The notes under the pieces are model-generated. The model saw only the letters and a program-made list of their open reading frames with translations, made no database searches and had not been told where the DNA came from. A program made the translations under genes and the position numbers. This document shows, in pieces, positions 21,840 through 32,800 of a stretch of 64,000 nt of DNA. The stretch covers positions 3,027,661 to 3,091,660 of the forward strand of contig OY365814.1 in NCBI GenBank assembly GCA_959347315.1. The letters are read 5' to 3'. Origin of the DNA: Bimastos eiseni (lineage: Eukaryota > Annelida > Clitellata > Crassiclitellata > Lumbricidae). Every line of letters starts with the position of its first letter. Position 1 is the first letter of the stretch.

Positions 21840-23360
21840 AAGAAGAGGCAGAGTAAGATGAAGAGAAAGCAGGAGGTGAAGGAAGAGTAAGATGAAGAGA
21901 AAGCAGGAGGAGGAGGAAGAGTGAGATGAAGAGAAAGCAGGAGGAGGAGGAAGAGTGAGATGAAGAGAAAGCAGGAGGAGGAGTAAGATGAAGAGAAAGC
22001 AGGAGGAGGAGGAAGAGTGAGATGATGAGAAAGCAGGAGGAGGAGGAAGAGTGAGATGAAGAGAAAGCAGAAGGAGGAGGAAGAGTGAGATGAAGAGAAA
22101 GCAGGAGGAGGAGGAAGAGTGAGATGAAGAGAAAGCAGGAGGAGGAGGAAGAGTGAGATGAAGAGAAAGCAGGAGGAGGAGGAAGAGTAAGATGAAGAGA
22201 AAGCAGAAGGAGGAGGAAGAGTGAGATGAAGAGAAAGCAGGAGGAGGAGGAAGAGTGAGATGAAGAGAAAGCAGGAGGAGGAGGAAGAGTGAGATGAAGA
22301 GAAAGCAGGAGGTGAAGGAAGAGTAAGATGAAGAGAAAGCAGGAGGAGGAGGAAGAGTGAGATGAAGAGAAAGCAGGAGGAGGAGGAAGAGTGAGATGAA
22401 GAGAAAGCAGGAGGAGGAGTAAGATGAAGAGAAGGCAGGAGGAGGAGGAAGAGTGAGATGATGAGAAAGCAGGAGGAGGAGGAAGAGTGAGATGAAGAGA
22501 AAGCAGAAGGAGGAGGAAGAGTGAGATGAAGAGAAAGCAGGAGGAGGAGGAAGAGTGAGATGAAGAGAAAGCAGGAGGAGGAGGAAGAGTGAGATGAAGA
22601 GAAAGCAGGAGGAGGAGGAAGAGTTAGATGAAGAGAAAGCAGAAGGAGGAGGAAGAGTGAGATGAAGAGAAAGCAGGAGGAGGAGGAAGAGTGAGATGAA
22701 GAGAAAGCAGGAGGAGGAGGAAGAGTGAGATGAAGAGAAAGCAGGAAGAGGAGTAAGATGAAGAGAAGGCAGGAGGAGGAGGAAGAGTGAGATGATGAGA
22801 AAGCAGGAGGAGGAGGAAGAGTGAGATGAAGAGAAAGCAGGAAGAGGAGTAAGATGAAGAGAAGGCAGGAGGAGGAGGAAGAGTAAGATGAAGAGAAAGC
22901 AGGAGGAGGAGGAAGAGTAAGATGAAGAGAAAGCAGGAGGAGGAGGAAGAGTAAGATGAAGAGAAAGCAGGAGGAGGAGGAGGAAGAGTGAGATGAAGAG
23001 AAAGCAGGAGGAGGAGGAAGAGTGAGATGAAGAGAAAGCAGGAGGAGGAGGAAGAGTGAGATGAAGAGGAAGCAGGAGGAGGAGGAAGAGTGAGATGAAG
23101 AGAAAGCAGGAGGAGGAGGAAGAGTGAGATGAAGAGAAAGCAGGAAGAGGAGTAAGATGAAGAGAAGGCAGGAGGAGGAGGAAGAGTAAGATGAAGAGAA
23201 AGCAGGAGGAGAAGGAAGAGTAAGATGAAGAGAAAGCAGGAGGAGGAGGAGGAGGAAGAGTGAGATGAAGAGAAAGCAGGAGGAGGAGGAAGAGTAAGAT
23301 GAAGAGAAAGCAGGAGGAGGAGGAAGAGTGAGATGAAGAGAAAGCAGGAGGAGGAATCCG
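21840..23360. repeat. 34-bp GA-rich minisatellite, about 45 units
   Basis: The unit AAGCAGGAGGAGGAGGAAGA plus GTGAGATGAAGAGA (34 bases) repeats head to tail, with variants at a few positions (GTAAGATG, GATGATGAG, a shortened AGGAGGAGTAAG unit and expanded AGG counts). Variant units recur in the same order, pointing to higher-order duplication. The minus strand stays open for 584 codons because the pyrimidine-rich complement has no stop in any frame. Since 34 is not divisible by three, the protein cycles through three reading frames every 102 bases. It is not a gene. Confidence 0.95.
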
Positions 23361-23394
23361 AGCCCCGAATCTGTCCTGTACTCTCGGATATATA

Positions 23395-24475
23395 TATAGA
23401 TATTTATATATATTTTCCAGGTCCACGTGGGTCCCTGCCCATTATGTCCTTCCTCAGGGCTCTGTGCTGGGTCCCCTTCTGTATATCATCTATACTGCTG
23501 AGATTGCTTCTGTCCTTAGTCCTTAATGCCACTGCTATTCTGGGTCACCTGCACGCTGATGACGTCAAAGCCTACCTACATTGTACGGCTTCTAATGCTT
23601 CTACTGCTGTTCGGGCAATGAGCCTAACGCTGCATGCACTCGAGACTTGGATGGCGTCAAACCGCCTGCGACTCAATCCCCAAAACACCCAATTTATATG
23701 GCTGGGCACTCGCCAGCAGCTTATTAAGCTTGATTTAACCGCCATTACTGCTGATTTCCCCCTCTCTGCATTTTCCTCTGTTGTCCGGGACCTTGGAGTC
23801 ATGTTGGACCAAGAGCTCAACTTTACCTCTCATATTCACCGTCTTTACAGTGATTCATATTACCCGTCGCGTCAGCTTCGAACTGTTTCCCGCTCGCTAA
23901 CTCCAGACGCCGCAGTTCATGCCTTCATTACTGCCCGACTGGATTACTGTTGCTAATCCTATGCAGGCCTTCCAGCTAGGCGTTTCCGGGGCCTGGAGCG
24001 GGTCTTGTATTCTGCTGCACGTCTTGTTGGACGCATTCCTAAATTTGGCTATGTCTCCGGCTATATGCTAGATGTGGTCCACTGGCTCCCTCTGCAACAG
24101 TGAATCTCGTACCGTGTTAACTCCTTGGTAGAGCTGCCCTTGCTAGGTCTCGCCCCTGCCTATCTTCGCGATCTCTGTTTCTCTGCTTTGAGTGTACTGG
24201 GTCGCCGCTCTCTACGCTCTACTGAGCGAGGCATGTTCATTGCCCCGTGTGTCCGTACAACTACCAAACAGAATCGTGCCTTCTCAGTGGTTGGCCCCTC
24301 GCTCGGGAACACGCTTCCGTTGGCGTTGCGGTTGTCGCAAGGGTCCACTCAGACTCCTTTCATACTCGCCTTAAGACTGTTCTTTTTAGTCTTACCGAGG
24401 TCAGGAGCGCTCCATAGCAGTAGCCTTGAAGCAGCGCTATATAAAATCTTCGTAATGAATGAATGAATAACAATA
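23395..24475 (+). mobile_element. 5'-truncated LINE, reverse transcriptase to 3' tail (L2/CR1-like)
   Basis: After GPRGSLPIMSFLRALCWVPF (a decayed form of the usual VPQGSVLGPLLF), the frame 23333-23956 reads HADDVKAYLHC (catalytic box, HADD for YADD), LETWMASNRLRLNPQNTQFI followed by WLGTRQQL, DLGVMLDQELNF and ITARLDYCC. Later pieces in other frames include SAARLVGRIPKF and RAFSVVGPSLGNTLPLALR (about 24270-24330). The 3' end has an ATGAATGAATGAAT tail at 24456-24469, as in L2-type LINEs. It starts directly at the GA minisatellite. Stops after DYCC and after LPLQQ show that it is inactive. Confidence 0.8.
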
Positions 24476-24689
24476 TCGGTGAAAATGGTTATTTTAAGGG
24501 AGAATATATTCTTTTGCAAACTTTCTAAACTAATTTTTTGGCAAATCTTTCGTATAGCAATGAGGTACCAGCGCATCTACATGTATTGTACTCCCACTGG
24601 ATTCGCCATTGGACGTCTCTGTCTTTCAGTGATGACATCCACCCCCAGATGTGCACTGTGTCCGGGAGAAAGAGGAACATTTATGATGA

Positions 24690-26110
24690 TCTAAAATAAA
24701 AATAAAAATAGTCGTGCATTTTTAAAATTCTAATCTCTATAATTTTATTCTGAAATATTTATCTAATACTATAGAAAATCTGACAGTTCCTGTCATCCAG
24801 TGGATATAATGACGTCAAAATGACGCTATTTGCATCGACATTTAATATTCATTTTGTAGCTCAATCATGGCTTCGTTTGGTGTTTCGGCTGTTGGAAACA
24901 CGCAAATCCACTTCATAGCTTCTGGAATGAAAATAAATGGAGTTTATTACGGGTATTGTTTGCTGTTGAAAACATTGCTGCTTGATATGGTTCTACGTTT
25001 TTTGATCCCCGTCAATTGATCCCCATCAATTGGTCCCCTTGTCAATTGATCTCTTCGTCAATTGATCATCTGCCTATTGAACCCAGCCCAATTGACATAA
25101 CATTAATGTCCCACTTGCGATCTTCTCCATTATTAAACGAACGATGTAAAAGAGCACTAAATTAAAATGATAAAAAATACAAAACGTAATTGAGAGTCAT
25201 GATATGATTAATTTGTCAGAATAAAGTCCTTAGCATGAGAGTCCATGCATGGGATAAATGAGCCATTGCTCTGAGATATGAAAGAATCTCTGAACGGCCA
25301 TGAGCGGTTACAGCGCGGAGTGACACGAAGCCTGGGCATCAATTTGTTATTTTGTAATGTCATTTTTTAAATCTGTAAAATCAGTCTTTACTTTATTAAC
25401 AGTATCAGCTACAAGTCTGTGACGCGTAGCCTAGAGATTTGAGGAGATCAATTGATGAGGGATCAATTGACTAGGAGACCAATTGACGGGAATCAACTGA
25501 CGGAGATCAACTGGCGCGAGATCAGCTGACGGGGGATCAATTGACACGATACCGCATGATATGATAGAAAAATTCGGAATATAACACATTTTAACAAGAC
25601 TGGAATCCAGCTCACCGAGCTTGTGAGACAGTTGAATTACTGACTAAGGAGACACCATATATAAAACCTCTTAGTTTTGGATTTAAATCCGGTTGACTGC
25701 AAGATCTTGGTGATAATCCAAGAGAAGGTTGTGGACAAAAATTAGAGACATTGAATAACTCCGTTTACGAATCGTTGACGCCTGGAAGGCATTTGTTCAG
25801 CTGGTCATTGAGGCTGCTATTAGCCAATGGCGCATTCGTCTTGAAGCTTGTATTGAGGCCGAAGACAGACAGAAGCATTTGAACTAAATATAATATGACG
25901 GTTTATCGATGACGTCTTATAAAAGTTGACAATTTGGTGGATACATTTTAGACAGGCTGAACTTTGATTAAAAAAATTGACGTCAATATGACGTCACTAT
26001 TAGATGACAGGAACAATCGTTACTTTCTGCAGTATAAGTTAAATACGTCACGATTATAAACGTTGTTTGGATTTAAAAGTCTACTAATATTTACAATTTA
26101 TTTTCTAGTC
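24690..26110. mobile_element. Foldback/TIR element with GTCAATTGATCCCC-type inner arms
   Basis: The outer ends are inverted: left GTTCCTGTCATCCAG...AATGACGTCA (about 24785-24820), right TGACGTCACTATTAGATGAC followed by AGGAACAATCG (about 25990-26021). The inner arms are tandem words: left GTCAATTGATCC(C) at 25002-25095, right GGGATCAATTGAC(GGG) variants at 25440-25550. The outer ends also match the ends of the element at 17085-18255. The interior has no recognisable ORF. It is non-autonomous. Confidence 0.7.
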
Positions 26111-26600
26111 ATCACTAGGGGGTCAGTTTTTTGTCCCGGACGCACGGTACAATAAATATGTAATCAAGTTGTTTGTGAATATTCCCATCAGGCTTGTATG
26201 TTTAAATATAGGCCTAAGTTCTATATATAAACCATCTATATCACTACCTCCTCCAAACCAGTCGTATAGTCTAATTCGTGCGTTGAAGTTTCCAATTAGG
26301 TTTTCATATCGTGTTTTGGATCTCCTCCAGATCACCGTGTCGAATTGTAGATGCTAGTAAAATCCATCGTTTTCCTTTCCCTCGACTGCATTGGTCAGAG
26401 CGTACACCTATATAATCTTTCAGAACCTCGTCTGCAATCTTATCTTGATCGGTTCACAATTATCAATGTTGTCTAGGCGCTTTTGCTAGGAATAGTTCTA
26501 GAAAACATGGTAGGTCTAACGATGAAGCAGTCAATATAAATGGATGGCCATTTTTTTATTTCTAGTAAAAATCGATGACTATGACGGGAGTTCGCTTGTA
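26111..26600. other. Upstream region of the kinase gene
   Basis: No recognised coding sequence. An in-frame TAG lies 12 bases before the kinase ATG, so translation cannot start further upstream in this exon. No convincing TATA box is seen. Confidence 0.35.
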
Positions 26601-26610
26601 GTTAACGGAC

Positions 26611-26826
26611 ATGTCTTACGAGGACAAGAACCTTCGGAGGTTCGTTTCAGATGATCTATTCATCGGTAAAGGATCTTTCGGTGATGTGTATGGTCCATGC
26701 GACTGGAAAGGGAAGAAATGTGCTGTCAAGAAACGATGGATAACCACGGATGACACAGAAAAGGAACTTTCTGCCTTTCGTAAGATGATGTCTCTGCATC
26801 ACAAACATCTTATAAAAGTTTATGAG
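26611..26826 (+). CDS. Kinase exon 1: N-lobe, glycine loop, beta-3 lysine, helix C
   Basis: The 72 codons start at an ATG with an in-frame stop just upstream. The glycine loop is GKGSFGDVY (residues 19-27), the ATP-anchoring lysine is in CAVKKRW (K40), and helix C lies in EKELSAFRKMM. The exon ends VYE|GTAAGT in phase 0, a strong donor. The sequence fits the TKL group. Confidence 0.8.
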
Positions 26827-29800
26827 GTAAGTCTAATCATAATGATGATGACGATTAGTATTATAGTAGCACAAATAATAATAATAATAATAATAATAGT
26901 AATAATAATAATAATAATAACAATAATAATAATAATAATAATAATGTTCTAGTCCCTGATGGATCCTATGTACCTCGGGGCAATTTAGAAAATAATAAGA
27001 AAATGATAATAGTAATAATTAAAAAAAATATTTAAGTTATTGGTTTTGGAATATTTTACTGCAAATTCTTTCCTAAGATTGGGAAGAGACACATAGCCTT
27101 GAAGTCATTAGTTCTTCATAGGTCATCAAGTACAATTTGTAGGAACATCCGCTATGTTCGAGTAATGTACGGGGACTCCGGCCACATACATTAGTGACTA
27201 GAGTTAAGCTGTGAATGTAGGCTTAATGCTAATACATTTTAAGCATAGCAGGCGTACATGTAGGCTCTATATTGGTGTTGTTTTCCGCGGAATAACTTGC
27301 ATCAGAACTTCAAGACTGATTATTCAAATTCTTGGTGGCAAGTAATAGCACAATTAAACTTTGATGAATGAATATCGCTGTAGAATCTGCAGAATAAGGT
27401 TTCAATCATATACATGTAGCAGTATAACGCTCTCTAGTTGTGCGGCTCTAGTCGACGCCAATTAACCGTAATATTCGCATATATCGCACTATATTCTAGC
27501 TATTCCCTAGCGAATTTCTGTTAGAAATGCTTCAATTGATTCAATTCTTGCTTCAATTGTTGACACGACCATGACAAATATCCCAGAGCTCTTTGTTCCT
27601 GCTGTAAGTCGCTTCTCTAGCCGTCCGTTTAGATTTGCAGGTGTCACAAGTTTGCACTTCAACTCTATCTCGTCGTGCCTTCTTTATAATTATTATACCA
27701 TCTTTCTGGAACAATCGTCTAATACATTTGCTCTCTGTTGCATTTGGTTATGTATAAGAAGCATTCTCAAACGCCCCAAAAGGCATTTCTTTAGAGAAGA
27801 CAGATAGGCAAGTGTAGGCCTACATCTTTTTATGGGATACTGAAAGAGTGCTATTTCAAGTGTCTTGATAAATGTACATTATGCATAAATCAAACACTTA
27901 ATTTGCTATTAAATAATTTTAGTTGTTGTGATGGAATCGGATGCCTATTTCGATCCTTACAATAAAACGCTAAAGATAACAGACTTCGATCAGATACGAG
28001 AGTTCGAGTGTACAAAAACCATGACAATCGCTGGAACTTTCGCCTGGGCAGCGCCTGAAGTTCTTACTAATCAGTGGTTCTCAAAAGCCAGTGATGTTTG
28101 GAGGCCAGTGATTTGATGCTACATTTTAATTTAGAATTTTTATTGCTTTTCCTCTTTCCCTCTCTCCTTCCTTTTCTACCTCTCCGTCTCCCTCATTCTC
28201 TTCCTCTCGTTCTATTTCTACCTTTTCTTGATATCTAGAGGCTACAATTATACATTGACAGTGCAAAGGTTAGATAGGCCTACATGTTCCAAACTGATAG
28301 ACACCAATATGCATACTATAACGGTTCTATATCTAGCACTAAATTATTTAGATATGGTGTACCTCAAGGTGCCATACTAGGTCCCCTTCTTTTTTTATAT
28401 TTATCATCTACATGCATAATATCTCGAGCCTCCTTCATTTTTTATTATTTGCGGACGATACCTACATATTTGCATCACGCGCATCTTATGATAAGCTAAT
28501 TGCATTAATGAACCAGGAGCTTACTGATGACAACGAATGGTTTACTGCAAATAAATTGTCACCCAACGTCACTAAGACCAATCATATCCTCTTTGCCTCT
28601 CATCGTAAGCATCTTCCTGCCAATGTAGGTGTTCTGAGTATAAATAATATCCCCATTCCCAAAGTCATCTCAGTAAAACTCCTGGGGTCTATGTAGATCA
28701 ATATCTTACTTGGAACAGCCACATTGAAATGTTAGCATCTAAAGTAGCCAAAAGTATAGGAATAATATCTAGAATTGCCTACCTCTTACCAACTCAAATA
28801 CGCCTTAGTCTATACTATTCCATGGTCCATCCTTACTTAACTTATTGTAATCTTGTATGGGCTTCAAACTACCATGCAAGACTAAAAAGGTTAATCTCTC
28901 TTCAAAGTAGAGCCCTTAAAGCTACTGTTAGAAACTCTCATCTTTCCCCATGAGAGTATCTCTATAGCCTAACTCATAATTTGGGAATTGAGCAAACTAA
29001 TCTACTAGCGAATTCATTTATAAGCACATCCATAACCAGCTGCCCTCTATCTTTGATAATTATTTCATTCCCGGAGCCCAAATGAATCCGCATAAACTAC
29101 GCTCGTCTACTAATTATAGGCCCATTAAAACCCGAGCACTCGAACATTAACACTTGAAAATTTTCGATTCAATGCTTGGTCCTAATGCACGGAACAGAGT
29201 TCCGGCAGAACTATAGACGCTGTCTTCCCAACGTTTTTTATTTAAACTTAAGCTGCGTGTTTATCTCCAAGCACACAGCAATTTTTAACAGTGATACCAA
29301 ACAACTATATTTGTAACTAATGATTAATAAATACTATTTCGCTTACTTGTATCTTGAAAGATTTTATTTAGTTAACTGGCTAAGTCTCTATTTCTTAACA
29401 AATTTGTAGCAACTGAATAAATAGGTCTCCTTGTACCGACTTCAATCACCTACGTAATGGGTGACCCTGTTAGCGGACCACGGTTCCTTCAGGGTTTGTC
29501 TCCATCCATATTGATCGCTGTCATTCCTTTGTCTGTAGGATCTATATAATCGCTTACTTTTCTGATTTATGATGATTGTCAGTGAACAATAAACATTTTT
29601 GTTTGGTTATGTGTACATTATTAGGAAATGCTTCAATTTTAAACACATAGCCTATCACTAGTCTAATGTGTATGGATCGGCGATCTATCAAATCCGATTG
29701 AGTAATTAATTAATTGATTGATTCATTCATTCATTCATTCATTGACTGTTTGATGGATTATGCAACAGCTACGGCGTCGTTCTATGGGAGCTCATAACAA

Positions 29801-32800
29801 GAAAGGTTCCACACGATGGTCTTACCGATCCCGTAATAATGGCTGACGCAATGCAAGGAAAGCTGACATTGGATATTCCAGACTCAAGTCCAGATAACAT
29901 TAGATCAATTATGATAAGTACGTAGGTTTCGTCGTTTTCTTTAACATTTATAACAATCACTTTGTACGAATCTAAGCTACAATTTACTGGAGACCAAACA
30001 TCAACAAGTCTTATTAACTTTGAAATGTTTTCAAAGTGTCACTAACTGAGATAACGGCGAACTCGTAACATAACGATGTATCTGGAATTGTAAACACTTT
30101 TGCTACCTAAAATTTCAGACATATTTACGCAAATTTCTAGCATTAGAACGAACTTTGAAGTAGTGTCTAGTGTCATAAATGACGTCACGCACCTAAGGGG
30201 TGAGGGGTCACACATTTGCGATGATGTGTGACATCAAACATTAAAATGCGTAACTTTATTAAAACTTTAATTCAATTAAACAAGTTTGACATAACTAACA
30301 GTAATTGTTGTACCTCAATTTAACAACACCGATAATAATTATTGCATTCCTAGTTTTTGATTGTTTCTCTACACTCTGTGTGAATTTTGGGATTTTGGAA
30401 GTGAAGCAGCCATTTTGTAACACACAATAGGAATCAATTGTCCCGCCCAAGCGCACAGGCCATGGAGATTCGCTGCATGTTGGCAACGTGAACTAATGGT
30501 CGTAATCGAAAAACGAAGCAAATGGAGAGAGCGTGTATTGGATATTACGCATTCCATGAAGGAGCATTTTGCTTAACCGTGGGAGAATGGAGAGGCATAA
30601 AGTTCTGGATTGTTTCGAGTTATTGTTTTTAAACATTTTTTTATATTTGTAAAAATTCAACCAGAGCCTTTCATCTTGAAAAATGCATAAAATTGTAATA
30701 CTTATACTTTCTCCATTTTTCTTCGTTTCAAGTATATTTTAATTATAAATACTTTTCTTGGTGATTATAAGGACATGTCTATACAACATTCTGGATATCT
30801 GGTTTACTTGTGACGATGTGTTGCGAAAGGGGAGGGGTCAAAATCGTCAAAATTTGCGTGACGTCATTTAAGGACGGCCCCTATCACTTTATTTTTATAA
30901 TTTCAAACAGTCTGATTATTTGAGATATCCTCGATGCAATTTACACAGGAATTGCAGCAACCTGGTTCATTTGAAGCGAGCGAATTATATCTAATAATTC
31001 ACGGTTACAGTGACATTAAACTCCTCTCATCACGGGTGCCAGATGTTTTAGGTGGTACATTCTTAGAAACTATTAAACCTTACCATTGAGTGAGCTGTAA
31101 AAAAGAAGCTACGTCCAAACTGTTCTGTTCGGAGAGAGGTCTATGTGATAAAAAGAGACAGAACGGATAAATAAGGTCTACATTTAATAGGTATCTATGA
31201 GTTGATCCATACAAGTTCTTTATTCACACTGACATAGCTGGATATCTGAGGTATCATAGTCCTAGTTTGAAGTGACAGATATAGTTTGTCACAGAACGAC
31301 TTCGAATAATGCAAGACAGGGCATCAAAGCTCGAGTCGCAGCATCGTTCAATATTAGAACCTATGTCTGAGACTGCAAACATGGTCATCTTAATTTTTGT
31401 TTCCTTGCGCTAAGGTGCTGTATTTGTTCGTTTCAGAATGTCTCGACAATGATAAAGACAAACGTCCGTCATTTTTTGGGATATTTGAGTTTCAGTGTAA
31501 GCTTGAGAATTTCATGTGTTTTGCTTTAAATTTAATTTAGTGTGATTAATCAGTAGACTTGGAAACTTCTTCTTTTTCAAGCATTGTGTCCAATCTGGAG
31601 AAATCCAAGTCAGGTTTTAATCGGATTGATAAAATTCTGAAACATCAGGGCAGACCATTGATACTGAGTGACTCATTTATTCTAGAGTGAATGTGATGAT
31701 CTACCCCATCGTCATACTCATCACTGTTATCTCTTACAATGATCCCAATGACAAAAACCTCGTCCATAGTGAACAGAACTTAGGCTCTTTTGGGACCGCG
31801 TTCAAATCTAGTATTTTACAATTAGTTGTCTCACGATACAATGACGATAATAATGCAGATTATGCCAAACACAGACTAAATGAGACAACACTAAACGATT
31901 ATATTGCGGCTGCAGAAAGAATAATCGCAGGAAGAGCGAGTGATACTCGTGACGAAGAGACAGTTGATTAAGGAAAAGCCGACAATGGAAACGAATTGAC
32001 AAAATTGAATCTACATAACTACATAAAGCCTTCACAGATTTGCTCTAAGCTATCTGGATGTTCTCCTAACACTCTACAATTATACTGGATCTTAGTCACT
32101 TTACCAGTAGCCAGCTGTTTTGTGGAGCGGGCATTGAGTAGGCATTCATCAAACGTCGCCCGCGGACAACCAGATGTGATGATTGGAAGAATGCACTATA
32201 ATGAATTCTTTCAGCCGAAAAAGACTTGTCTTCTATGGAAATCAACACCATCATATATCTAGGTTTGCGAGATCAAGCGACTAATTGAAACGAAATCTGA
32301 TCACTAGATCTAGATGTCTAGATTCTAGAAAGTTACTGAAATTAAGTGAATCTCCCAGCATAGATTAGCTATCATAACGATAGGCTTACATGTATGCCAA
32401 TCAGGAGTCCGTCATCAACAACTCTTAGGTTTGGTGAGATGAAATAATTGTTTATTTTGAAATAACAAAATCTCACAATAACGCAGAAATGCTTACATGA
32501 GTGACAATGATCAATATTAGTAGCTAGAATTCAGGGCCATCAACTACTAGAATAAATAACAACTAGTAAATGTTTCTGTTTAATGATCTGGGGATAACTT
32601 AAGAGTCATTTTTTGGTGGGAGAACATGGTTGTGAGCTCAAGGTCTTAATCGATGAATGGAGTCGGGAATTGTGAAGGTAGGACTTGGTGAAGAACGGGC
32701 TTGGGGTTGTGTAAAATGGAGAAAAGGAGTTTTGTATCTGCTATGTTAGCCGGTTCAGAAACTGATGGGAAGGATTGTTCTACGTTACCCAGGCGTTTGG

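Noticed and set aside
21672..23426. 584-codon minus-strand open frame rich in S, F, L and P
   Set aside because: It is the complement of a 34-bp GA-rich minisatellite with no stop codons in any frame; the protein merely cycles through three frames every 102 bases.
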